DNA from: Bacteroidota bacterium
GTDB lineage: Bacteria > Bacteroidota > Bacteroidia > Bacteroidales > VadinHA17
NCBI GenBank assembly: GCA_030611395.1
Contig: JAUWPX010000095.1
Location: 1 to 6,265 of the forward strand
Direction: 5' to 3'
DNA length: 6,265 nt
Within the stretch, counting starts at the first letter, position 1. The number at the start of each line of letters is the position of its first letter. The translations under genes were made by a program, and so were the position numbers. The notes beneath the pieces were generated by a model. That model did no database searches, was not told the DNA's origin, and worked only from the letters and a program-made list of their open reading frames with translations. Positions 1 to 6,265 of this stretch are shown here, in pieces.

Positions 1-1188
1 TATTCATACGATTATATTGAACAAAATAATTCAAGCAGTAATTTATCGCTGAACTCGAACTTTACACTGTTCAATGGATTTCAAACAAAAAATAACATCA
101 AAAAAGATGAAATTGACCTGAAAGCAGGTAATTATGACCTGGAAAAAACGGAAGACCAGGTAATACTTGATGTTACGCAGGCGTATCTCCAGGTACTTTA
201 TGCATACGAGCAGGTTGAAAATGCTGAAACAAAAGTAAAGTCAACAGAAGCACAGGTTCAAAGAACAGAAATCCTTGTAAGTACCGGAAGTGTACCGGAG
301 GGTGATTTGCTGAAGATAAAATCTCAATTAGCTACTGATAATTATAGTCTGGTCAGTAATTTAAACCAGCTTTCAATTTTAAAAGTAAACCTGATGCAAA
401 TAATGGAAATGCCGGTAACAGATAGTTTTGATATAGAAAGACCGGATTTTAGTGAACCTGATCTGGGAACACTGACCATTCCGGAATCAGAACTGGTTTT
501 TCAGGATGCTCTTAGTCAAAGACCGGAGATACAGGTTGCTGATTTAATGGTGGAAAGCGCTATAACAAGTCTTGATATTGCTAAAGGTGCACGACTCCCA
601 AGGCTGACACTTGCAGCGGGTATAACAACCGGGTATTCCAATACCAGAAATTTGTATACAAGGGAATCAACTTTGGAAACAAGGGAGATAGGATATTTGC
701 AAAGTGACCCGTCAGAGATTGTTGTAACACAGGCTCAGATGTTTACAAACACGCCTATTGGTTATCCCTATTTTAACCAGTTGCAGGATAACCTTAGTGA
801 ATCTGTTAGGTTAAGTCTGAGTATTCCAATATTTGACAGAAAGCAGGTTCAAAGTAACATAAAGCGCTCAGAAATAAATATTAGCACTGCAAAATTAAGT
901 GCACAGAATACAAGAAACCAACTACGGAAAACTATTGAGCAGGCATATAATGATATGATTGCTGCCAGAAATAACCTTCAGGCATCAAGGGAACAATTGA
1001 AATCAATTGAGAAATCATTCGGAGATACTGAAAGGAAATTTAAACTGGGAATGGTGAATGCAACAGATTACCTGATTGAAAAGAATAATTTCGAACAGGC
1101 AAAATCAAACCTTACACGTGCTAAGTATGAACTGATATTTAAACAAAAAATACTGGAATTTTATCAGGACAAACCGATTGTTTTGTAA
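1..1188 (+). CDS. TolC-family outer membrane efflux channel (5' partial)
   Basis: This is an outer-membrane channel subunit that forms the exit duct of a tripartite pump. The frame is open from base 1 with no start in view, so 395 C-terminal residues are seen. TolC-family proteins are usually about 430-490 residues, so the signal peptide and first helices are missing. The internal duplication typical of the family is visible: strand motif LFNGF (residues 23-27) matches SIPIFD (274-279), and the helix-turn STGSVPEGDLL (about 94-104) matches LGMVNATDYL (349-358). Long polar coiled-coil helices lie between them. Residues about 205-265 form a strand/loop stretch rich in Tyr, Thr and Asn, probably the second outer-membrane strand pair with a longish loop. 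A start at the internal TTG at 307 would cut through the first repeat and is rejected. The adaptor gene follows after 89 bp, which supports a role in the same pump. The family call is firm; the substrate is unknown. Confidence 0.93.
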   Translation, partial: YSYDYIEQNNSSSNLSLNSNFTLFNGFQTKNNIKKDEIDLKAGNYDLEKTEDQVILDVTQAYLQVLYAYEQVENAETKVKSTEAQVQRTEILVSTGSVPEGDLLKIKSQLATDNYSLVSNLNQLSILKVNLMQIMEMPVTDSFDIERPDFSEPDLGTLTIPESELVFQDALSQRPEIQVADLMVESAITSLDIAKGARLPRLTLAAGITTGYSNTRNLYTRESTLETREIGYLQSDPSEIVVTQAQMFTNTPIGYPYFNQLQDNLSESVRLSLSIPIFDRKQVQSNIKRSEINISTAKLSAQNTRNQLRKTIEQAYNDMIAARNNLQASREQLKSIEKSFGDTERKFKLGMVNATDYLIEKNNFEQAKSNLTRAKYELIFKQKILEFYQDKPIVL

Positions 1189-1222
1189 ACTCGTAACTCG
1201 TAACCCGAAACTCGTAACTCTT
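1188..1222 (+). repeat. Five-unit 7-bp tandem repeat (AACTCGT)
   Basis: Five consecutive 7-bp units are seen: AACTCGT, AACTCGT, AACCCGA, AACTCGT and AACTCTT. Three are identical and two are diverged. The array begins on the last base of the TAA stop of the outer-membrane channel gene and lies wholly in the gap before the adaptor gene. It has no inverted symmetry that would make a terminator hairpin. Its role is unknown; it may belong to a short intergenic repeat family that recurs elsewhere in the genome. Confidence 0.85.
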
Positions 1223-1277
1223 TGAAAGAATGCAAACATTTAACGTATAACATATAAAGGCTATAAAATAATATCAA

Positions 1278-2681
1278 ATGAAAAAGATCATAATAATACT
1301 ATCGATTGTTATTCCGGTTGCTATAGCAGGTTTTGTTCTGCTTAAGAAGGAAAAACCACTAACATTTATGTGGGAGACCATACCGGTTGAGAAAGGTGAT
1401 ATGAACAAAGTGGTTACAGCTACCGGTACACTTGAGCCGGTAACTGAAGTACAGGTTGGTACACAGGTGTCAGGCGAGATATCAGATATTTATGTGGATT
1501 TTAATTCGCAGGTAAAAAAAGGTCAGGTAATAGCCATGATCGATACTACTAATCTGGCAGCCCAGGTGTTTGATGCAAAAGCAAATTACCACAGGAAGAA
1601 TATTTTACTTGACCAGGCTGAGAGGGAATACAATCGTATAACGAAGCTGTTTGAGGAGAAAGTTGTTGCCCAGATTGAGATGGATAAGGCATTGGATGAC
1701 TACCAGACAGCAGAATCAAATTTGCTTTCGGCAGAAACACAATTAAACAGGGCAAAGATTAGTCTGGGTTATGCAACTATCAGATCACCTATAGACGGAA
1801 TTGTAATCTCGAAAAATGTGGAGCAGGGGCAGACTGTGGCAGCCAGCTTTAATTCCCCAACACTGTTTAATCTGGTGAACGATCTTACAAAAATGCAGGT
1901 GGAAGCAAGTATTGATGAAGCAGATATAGGCCAGATAGAGGTTGACCAGAAGGTGGATTTTTCTGTTGATGCCTATCCTGATGATACTTTTAACGGTGTT
2001 GTCAGACAGGTTAGGCTAAAACCTGTTATCGTATCAAACGTAGTAACATACACTGTTATAATTGATGTACCCAACCCCGACATGAAACTTATGCCGGGTA
2101 TGACAGCAACTATTACTGTAATGATTGATAACAGGAAAGATATTTTGAAAGTTCCGTCAAGGGCTCTCAGCTTTACTCCGCCTTCGGATTATTTAACTTA
2201 TTATTATGAAAGCTTGCCCGATTCTATGAAACAGAATATTATCGAGATGAGAGAAAGGGTAGTTGAACGAATGAAATCGATGGGACTTTCTGACAAAGAA
2301 ATTGAAAACAGGATGGAAAGGTTCAACCAGACCGCGATGTTCAGGCAGGGAGGCGGAGGCAGACCGGCAGGGGGCTCAAATATGGGAACCGGACCAGGCA
2401 GTGGATCCAGGATGGGCATGCAGAATATGAGCCGACCACAAGGTGTTAGCAACAGAGGAAATACCGGCAGGATATGGATAAGGGAAGATGAAGCAATTAG
2501 CCAGCTTATGGTATATACAGGTTTAAGTGAAGGAGGGTTTGTTGAGATACGTTCTCCACGCCTTGAAGAAGGCATGGAAGTAGTAATGGGGGTTGAGTAC
2601 GATGAAGAAAAGGTTAAAAATCAGAATCAAAGAAGTCCGTTTATGCCAACAATGGGTAGAGGTAGAGGTGGTGCTCATTAA
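1278..2681 (+). CDS. MacA-like periplasmic adaptor (HlyD/membrane fusion protein family)
   Basis: This is a periplasmic adaptor linking the inner-membrane ABC pump to the outer-membrane channel. Residues 5-22 form an N-terminal anchor helix. A split lipoyl domain follows (about 54-90 and 164-200, with IRSPIDGIV at 168-176 and EQGQTV at 182-187), flanking an alpha-hairpin (about 92-162). A beta-barrel comes next (about 205-285, with VPNPDMKLMPGMTATI at 264-279). The membrane-proximal domain starts with VPSRALSF (292-299) and resumes at about 398-440. The order and the QGQTV and VPNPD motifs match MacA. Between the two membrane-proximal parts is an insertion of about 97 residues (301-397): a charged helix (about 313-350) and then a Gly/Arg/Met-rich linker (357-396). 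The tail ends GRGRGGAH. At 467 residues the protein is longer than E. coli MacA (about 370), mostly because of this insertion. The ATG at 1278 is chosen because the anchor helix follows it directly. The upstream bases are A/T-rich without a clear ribosome binding site. The ATPase gene follows after 49 bp. Confidence 0.93.
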   Translation: MKKIIIILSIVIPVAIAGFVLLKKEKPLTFMWETIPVEKGDMNKVVTATGTLEPVTEVQVGTQVSGEISDIYVDFNSQVKKGQVIAMIDTTNLAAQVFDAKANYHRKNILLDQAEREYNRITKLFEEKVVAQIEMDKALDDYQTAESNLLSAETQLNRAKISLGYATIRSPIDGIVISKNVEQGQTVAASFNSPTLFNLVNDLTKMQVEASIDEADIGQIEVDQKVDFSVDAYPDDTFNGVVRQVRLKPVIVSNVVTYTVIIDVPNPDMKLMPGMTATITVMIDNRKDILKVPSRALSFTPPSDYLTYYYESLPDSMKQNIIEMRERVVERMKSMGLSDKEIENRMERFNQTAMFRQGGGGRPAGGSNMGTGPGSGSRMGMQNMSRPQGVSNRGNTGRIWIREDEAISQLMVYTGLSEGGFVEIRSPRLEEGMEVVMGVEYDEEKVKNQNQRSPFMPTMGRGRGGAH

Positions 2682-2694
2682 TACATCCCAAGGT

Positions 2695-2721
2695 TAATTA
2701 TGATATTATAATATTCAATTA
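2695..2721. repeat. AT-rich palindrome between adaptor and ATPase genes
   Basis: A perfect 12-bp palindrome (ATATTATAATAT, 2703-2714) lies in the 49-bp gap. It is flanked by a further complementary pair, TAATT (2695-2699) and AATTA (2717-2721), separated from the core by 3 and 2 unpaired bases. It consists almost wholly of A and T, so an RNA hairpin would be weak and no T-run terminator follows. It could be a protein-binding dyad or simply chance in AT-rich DNA. Confidence 0.4.
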
Positions 2722-2730
2722 TTTAGGATA

Positions 2731-3495
2731 ATGAAGGAACAGGATCAGGAAAGAAAAAAGATCATTTCGGTTAGTAACCTGTCAAAGGTATACGATATGG
2801 GTGTCATAAAAGTACATGCATTGCGTAGCATTGATATGAATATAAATGAGGGTGAATTTACTGCAATAATGGGTCATAGTGGTAGTGGCAAATCAACACT
2901 TCTTAATATATTTGGTTGTCTGGATGTACCAACTGAAGGAAAGTATTGGCTCGATGGCGCCGATGTTAGTCATCTGAACAAAAATCAGTTAGCCAGGATG
3001 AGGAACAAGAAAATTGGTTTTGTTTTTCAAACCTATAATCTTTTACCAAGGACTTCAGCGCTTGAAAATGTTGAACTGCCATTGCTTTATAATCCGGAGA
3101 TCAGAAGAAAAGAAAGGAAGGAAAGGGCTATGAATACTTTGGAATTAGTAGGGCTTACCGATTGGTCTGAGCATTTCCCAAACCAGCTTTCCGGTGGACA
3201 GCAACAACGAGTGGCAATAGCCAGGGCACTGGTAAATGATCCGGTGATAATGCTTGCCGATGAACCGACAGGGAATCTCGATACACGGACAAGTTTTGAG
3301 GTGATGGAAATTTTCCAGGAGCTTAACGGGAGAGGAATAACCATCGCGTTAGTTACACATGAGACTGATATTTCAAAATTTGCTGCACGAAATATCCTAT
3401 TCCGTGATGGAAGGATCAGTAAGGAAACTATTATTAAGAATATAAAAAATGCCAGAGAAGAGCTTGAAAAACTACCTCCGGAAGATGAATTATAA
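2731..3495 (+). CDS. MacB/LolD-type ABC transporter ATP-binding protein
   Basis: This is the nucleotide-binding subunit that powers the adjacent permease, acting at the cytoplasmic face of the inner membrane. All ABC ATPase motifs are intact: Walker A GHSGSGKST (48-56), Q-loop Q100 in VFQTYNLLP, signature LSGGQ (153-157), Walker B VIMLADEP (172-179) with catalytic E178, D-loop GNLD (181-184) and switch H210. The long QTYNLLP / ENVELPLLY segment and DEPTGNLDT are typical of the MacB/LolD/FtsE branch. At 254 residues it is a stand-alone subunit with a short charged tail (about 230-254, ending LEKLPPEDEL). In E. coli MacB this domain is fused to the permease; here it is a separate gene 15 bp upstream of it. 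The ATG at 2731 gives a normal lead-in of about 10 residues before the first strand (IISVSNLSKVY). An AGGA at 2725-2728 sits too close to the ATG to be a normal ribosome binding site. Confidence 0.96.
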   Translation: MKEQDQERKKIISVSNLSKVYDMGVIKVHALRSIDMNINEGEFTAIMGHSGSGKSTLLNIFGCLDVPTEGKYWLDGADVSHLNKNQLARMRNKKIGFVFQTYNLLPRTSALENVELPLLYNPEIRRKERKERAMNTLELVGLTDWSEHFPNQLSGGQQQRVAIARALVNDPVIMLADEPTGNLDTRTSFEVMEIFQELNGRGITIALVTHETDISKFAARNILFRDGRISKETIIKNIKNAREELEKLPPEDEL

Positions 3496-3510
3496 CTGAA
3501 ATTTGAGAAA

Positions 3511-4734
3511 ATGAATCTGCTAAATTTATTTGTAATTGCATTACGATCGCTGAACAAGAATAAGATCAGGTCGTTACTAACAATGCTGGGGATCATTATC
3601 GGCGTGGCTTCGGTAATTGCTATGCTGGCTATTGGTCAGGGCTCGAGAGATAGTATTGAAAACCAGATATCCGGACTGGGCTCAAATGTTATTATGGTTT
3701 TTCCGGGTGCAACTTTCAGGGGAGGGGTTGCTACTGCGGCAGGGTCTGCCCAGAGTCTTGAAATGGATGATCTGGAGGCTATCCGGGTTAATTGCCCGTC
3801 GGTGAAATATCTCAGTCCGGTTGCACGCGCCGGAGGTCAGATCATTGCAGGATCAAATAACTGGAATAGTTCCATTCGCGGTGTTTATAATGAATATCTT
3901 GATATAAGAAATATTGAAGTGGAAAGCGGATCACGCTTTGCGGAAACGGATGAGAAAAGGGCTTCAAAAGTGTGTATTATCGGACAGACAGTTGCAGAAA
4001 ACCTGTTTGATGAATATACTGATCCTGTTGGTGAAAAGATAAGGATAAACAAAATACCTTTTACTGTGATAGGTTTGTTGAAAGAAAAAGGTCAGGGTGG
4101 AATGGGAGAGGATCAGGATGATATAATTTATGCACCGTTCTCAACTGTCCAGCGCAGGATGCGAGGTGACAGACAGAATATCCAGCAAATATATATTTCG
4201 GCAGTGTCTGAAGAAAAAATTGAACTGGCATCCGAAGAGATTGATGAATTACTGAGAACACGGAAAAATATCAGTAAGTATGAAGATCCGCCGTTTAATA
4301 TTCGCACACAAACCGAGATTGTTGAGATGTTTACATCTACATCAAATACTATGATGGTATTACTGGCAGGTATAGCCAGCATTTCACTGATAGTTGGCGG
4401 CATTGGAATTATGAATATTATGCTTGTATCTGTAACAGAAAGGACAAGGGAGATTGGACTCAGGATGGCAGTTGGGGCAAGGGGTAAAGATATTCTTCGC
4501 CAGTTCCTGCTTGAAGCAATATTATTGAGTCTGCTTGGTGGATTAATCGGGGCTGCTTTTGGAATATTGTCATCAAAACTGTTTGTTGCAATAATGAATT
4601 GGCCGGTAACTGTTTCAAGCTATTCTGTTGTTCTTGCATTTTCTTTTGCCTTTATCATTGGGGTCTTTTTTGGCTGGTATCCTGCCGGCAAAGCTGCAAG
4701 GCTAATACCAATGGATGCGTTGCGATATGAATAA
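3511..4734 (+). CDS. MacB-type ABC permease with periplasmic core domain
   Basis: This is the inner-membrane permease of the pump, which uses ATP hydrolysis on the cytoplasmic side to drive movements of its periplasmic domain (the mechanotransmission model established for MacB). There are four membrane helices in the MacB pattern: helix 1 at about 22-43 (LLTMLGIIIGVASVIAMLAI), a periplasmic MacB core domain at about 44-280, then helices at about 282-306, 332-360 and 371-389. Hallmark motifs are GGIGIMNIMLVSVTERTREI (296-315) running into GLRMAVGA, and the C-terminal GWYPAGKAARLIPMDALRYE. The 407-residue length is normal for permease-only MacB homologues. The periplasmic domain has two cysteines (C95, C155) that might pair, though this is not shown. 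A 15-bp gap after the ATPase gene implies translation from one transcript. The ATG at 3511 leads directly into the usual amphipathic segment (NLFVIALRSLNKNKIRS). Sequence alone does not tell drug export from lipoprotein or peptide export. Confidence 0.95.
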   Translation: MNLLNLFVIALRSLNKNKIRSLLTMLGIIIGVASVIAMLAIGQGSRDSIENQISGLGSNVIMVFPGATFRGGVATAAGSAQSLEMDDLEAIRVNCPSVKYLSPVARAGGQIIAGSNNWNSSIRGVYNEYLDIRNIEVESGSRFAETDEKRASKVCIIGQTVAENLFDEYTDPVGEKIRINKIPFTVIGLLKEKGQGGMGEDQDDIIYAPFSTVQRRMRGDRQNIQQIYISAVSEEKIELASEEIDELLRTRKNISKYEDPPFNIRTQTEIVEMFTSTSNTMMVLLAGIASISLIVGGIGIMNIMLVSVTERTREIGLRMAVGARGKDILRQFLLEAILLSLLGGLIGAAFGILSSKLFVAIMNWPVTVSSYSVVLAFSFAFIIGVFFGWYPAGKAARLIPMDALRYE

Positions 4735-4763
4735 TAATGTGTCATAGTTAAAAACAAAAAGCC

Positions 4764-5429
4764 ATGAAAAAAGTAAATCTTCAAATCAGATTAATTGTTT
4801 TTACAATTCTTTTTACACTATTTCATGTAAGTCTTTCCTCGCAAATTTTAATTAAAAATCCCGAACTGGATAAAAAAGTAAAGGCATTTCTGGAGAAAAA
4901 TAAGTACCAATGGTATGATATGAATGTACCAGGTATTGACGGCCAGCTTCTTTTTGACATTATTACAGAAAATAATTATAAAAGTGCCCTTGAAATAGGG
5001 ACTTCAACCGGCCATTCAGGAATATGGATCGCGTGGGCACTTAGCAAAACAGGTGGCAAACTAATAACAATTGATATAGATGAAAAAAGGCATAATATTG
5101 CCCTGAAAAACTTTGAAGAAGCAGGGCTGGCTGACTATATTGATGCCAGACTTGCAGATGCACATATACTGGTGCCAAAACTAAAAGGCCCGTTTGATTT
5201 CGTATTTAGTGATGCCGATAAAGGATGGTATAAAAACTACTTCATATCTGTTGACCCAAATCTTAAGGTTGGCGGCTGTTTTACAGCCCATAATATATCA
5301 GAGAGACAATCCAGGTACAGAAGCGGACAGAGCGAATTCCTCAATTATATAAAAGGATTAAGCAATTATGAAACAACTGTTAACTCATCAGGTGGAGGTG
5401 TATCCATAAGTTATAAAAAAGCGAAATAG
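4764..5429 (+). CDS. Exported or membrane-anchored O-methyltransferase-like protein
   Basis: This protein has the class I S-adenosylmethionine-dependent methyltransferase fold, closest by motif to the small O-methyltransferase/COMT-like group. The motifs seen are GIDGQLLFDII (57-67, equivalent to the family's 'GQLL' helix), motif I LEIGTSTGHSG (76-86), the acidic strand end ITIDIDEKR (101-109), FSDADKGWYKNY (148-159) and GGCFTAHN (170-177). By family alignment from memory, D150 corresponds to the first metal-ligand Asp, and H176-N177 stands where Asp-Asn is usual. Residues 1-26 form a positive-then-hydrophobic signal sequence (hydrophobic core about 9-24; possible cleavage near SLSS/Q), which would put the enzyme domain outside the cytoplasm. 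The next in-frame Met (M53) would remove the N-terminal helices, so the ATG at 4764 is kept. It lies 29 bp after the permease gene with no terminator seen, so it may be co-transcribed. The substrate is unknown and activity is uncertain. Confidence 0.85.
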   Translation: MKKVNLQIRLIVFTILFTLFHVSLSSQILIKNPELDKKVKAFLEKNKYQWYDMNVPGIDGQLLFDIITENNYKSALEIGTSTGHSGIWIAWALSKTGGKLITIDIDEKRHNIALKNFEEAGLADYIDARLADAHILVPKLKGPFDFVFSDADKGWYKNYFISVDPNLKVGGCFTAHNISERQSRYRSGQSEFLNYIKGLSNYETTVNSSGGGVSISYKKAK

Positions 5430-5514
5430 AACACATATAAAGCAAAATCGAAAAGCGGTTTTTCCAAAAAACATGGTTTGCTCCCGGCAACAAACATTAT
5501 TGGAACAGGTATAT

Positions 5515-6204
5515 TTATAACCTATGGGCTACGGATGGCTTTTTCCTGATATTTACTATCCGCCGATGAATCAATAATAGCGAAGAAATAATTAAAACCT
5601 CTCCTAAAAGGAAGATGCCCCACCTAAAATTTTCTGGCATATAGCTTGTCAGATCATTGATAAAATCCTGGTTGGTGGTAAGAGACGAAAGTTTATTCAG
5701 GTAACCGCCTCTGACAATCAATTGGGTATAATCCCGGATGAAACTGATGAATATGATAATGGCACCGGAGATAATCAAAATCCATTCATGGGAAATCATT
5801 CTGAAATGTTTTTTTGCAGTTTCGCCTGCAAATATTAGAGCAGCCATATAAATCATTGAAAAAGAGCAAATAACTGGTGCCAGAACCGGACCAACCCATA
5901 TAATTGGAATTAGAAAAAGTATATCCCAGGTGAGGAGGGAATCAGGCCAGCCAATAAGAAGTTTCAACCCGCAATAATAAAAAAGATCCCATACAGCAAA
6001 CGAGAAAAGAAAAAAGCCAAATTGTTGGAGACCTGTTTTTCCGGCAAGAAGTCCGATACAAACGAGCATTATTATAGTAGCCAATTCCCTTATAAGTTCA
6101 AAAGATAAAATATCTGGATCAATTAGGTTTAAGGGAAATTCAAATCCTTCAGGGTAATACAACTCACGAAGATAAATTACAAGAATGGCTTCGAAGAAGC
6201 CCAT
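5515..6204 (-). CDS. Conserved multi-pass membrane protein, function unknown
   Basis: This is an integral inner-membrane protein with about six hydrophobic segments (residues roughly 1-12, 41-54, 62-84, 95-126, 141-157 and 193-212) and a basic C-terminal tail (HRRIVNIRKK). I know no function for it. The segments YLRELYYPEGFEFPL, VWDLFYY and GWPDSLLTWDILFLIP look like those of a conserved family of uncharacterised bacterial membrane proteins, recalled from memory and not searched. The first ATG (at 6204) starts in the middle of helix 1. Upstream codons in the same frame, back to a TAG at 6261-6259, encode a plausible continuation (KIWKTSVFALA) but contain no ATG, GTG or TTG. The true start may therefore be a rare codon such as ATA at 6243-6241, or the 5' end may be damaged. 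The gene converges with the methyltransferase gene across an 85-bp gap. The frame and C-terminus are secure; the start is not. Confidence 0.8.
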   Translation of the reverse strand: MGFFEAILVIYLRELYYPEGFEFPLNLIDPDILSFELIRELATIIMLVCIGLLAGKTGLQQFGFFLFSFAVWDLFYYCGLKLLIGWPDSLLTWDILFLIPIIWVGPVLAPVICSFSMIYMAALIFAGETAKKHFRMISHEWILIISGAIIIFISFIRDYTQLIVRGGYLNKLSSLTTNQDFINDLTSYMPENFRWGIFLLGEVLIISSLLLIHRRIVNIRKKPSVAHRL

Positions 6205-6265
6205 TGCAAGTGCGAAAACAGATGTTTTCCAGATTTTATTTATTATTTCACTGGAAATCTATGGG

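Noticed and set aside
307..309. TTG as the start of the outer-membrane channel gene
   Set aside because: The frame is open back to base 1 and the upstream residues carry the first family repeat (LFNGF and following helix), so the gene begins before the window.
1221..1255. Possible Bacteroidota-type promoter (TTTG at 1221-1224 with a TA-rich -7 region) before the adaptor gene
   Set aside because: The -33-like TTTG is present, but nothing close to TAnnTTTG lies at the right distance downstream. Four-base matches are common by chance.
2204..2575. Minus-strand open frame of 123 codons inside the adaptor gene
   Set aside because: It is a shadow of the Gly/Met/Arg-rich insertion on the plus strand. 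Its Pro/Ile/Ser-rich composition is just the reverse complement of that coding sequence, with no recognisable domain.
3087..3596. Minus-strand open frame of 169 codons across the ATPase-permease junction
   Set aside because: It lies antisense to two confidently identified genes, including the Walker B and signature motifs. Its Ser/Phe-rich translation resembles no protein family.
5458..5472. Small inverted repeat (GTTTTT, 3-base loop, AAAAAC) in the gap between the convergent genes as a terminator
   Set aside because: The stem is 6 bp and almost all A-T, cannot be extended by pairing on either side, and has no GC-rich core followed by a T-run. It is too weak to call a terminator.
6254..6261. 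TAGATTTC on the minus strand as a -7 element (TAnnTTTG) for the membrane protein gene
   Set aside because: It matches all but the last base, but the -33 region falls beyond or at the window edge, and the downstream bases look coding. It cannot be supported here.

Overview
The window reads as chromosomal DNA from a member of the Bacteroidota. This is inferred from the AT-rich composition, A/T-rich start regions with no convincing Shine-Dalgarno sequences, and the TolC / MacA-like / separate ATPase / MacB-like permease gene order common in that phylum. The genus cannot be fixed from the sequence. There are no rRNA or tRNA genes, CRISPR arrays, insertion sequences or integrases.

Bases 1-4734 (+ strand) hold one complete tripartite efflux module, apart from the missing 5' end of its first gene. 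In order it encodes a TolC-family outer-membrane channel (1-1188, cut by the window edge), a MacA/HlyD-type periplasmic adaptor (1278-2681), a MacB/LolD-type ABC ATPase (2731-3495) and a MacB-type permease with a large periplasmic domain (3511-4734). The gaps are 89, 49 and 15 bp, which fits one operon. The ATPase and permease should pair in the inner membrane, couple through the adaptor, and discharge through the outer-membrane channel. The substrate cannot be read from the sequence. The 89-bp gap contains a 7-bp tandem repeat, and the 49-bp gap contains an AT-only palindrome.

Bases 4764-5429 (+ strand, 29 bp after the permease) encode a small class I O-methyltransferase-fold protein with an N-terminal signal peptide or membrane anchor. 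This is odd for an enzyme expected to need cytoplasmic S-adenosylmethionine. One of its usual metal-ligand aspartates is replaced by histidine.

Bases 5515-6204 (- strand, convergent) encode a multi-pass membrane protein of unnamed function. Its reading frame continues upstream of the first ATG with family-like sequence but contains no standard start codon before an in-frame stop, so its true start is uncertain.

Nothing here is clearly a new biological system. The points most worth a second look are the exported methyltransferase, the start-codon problem in the membrane protein, and the long Gly/Met/Arg-rich insertion in the adaptor.
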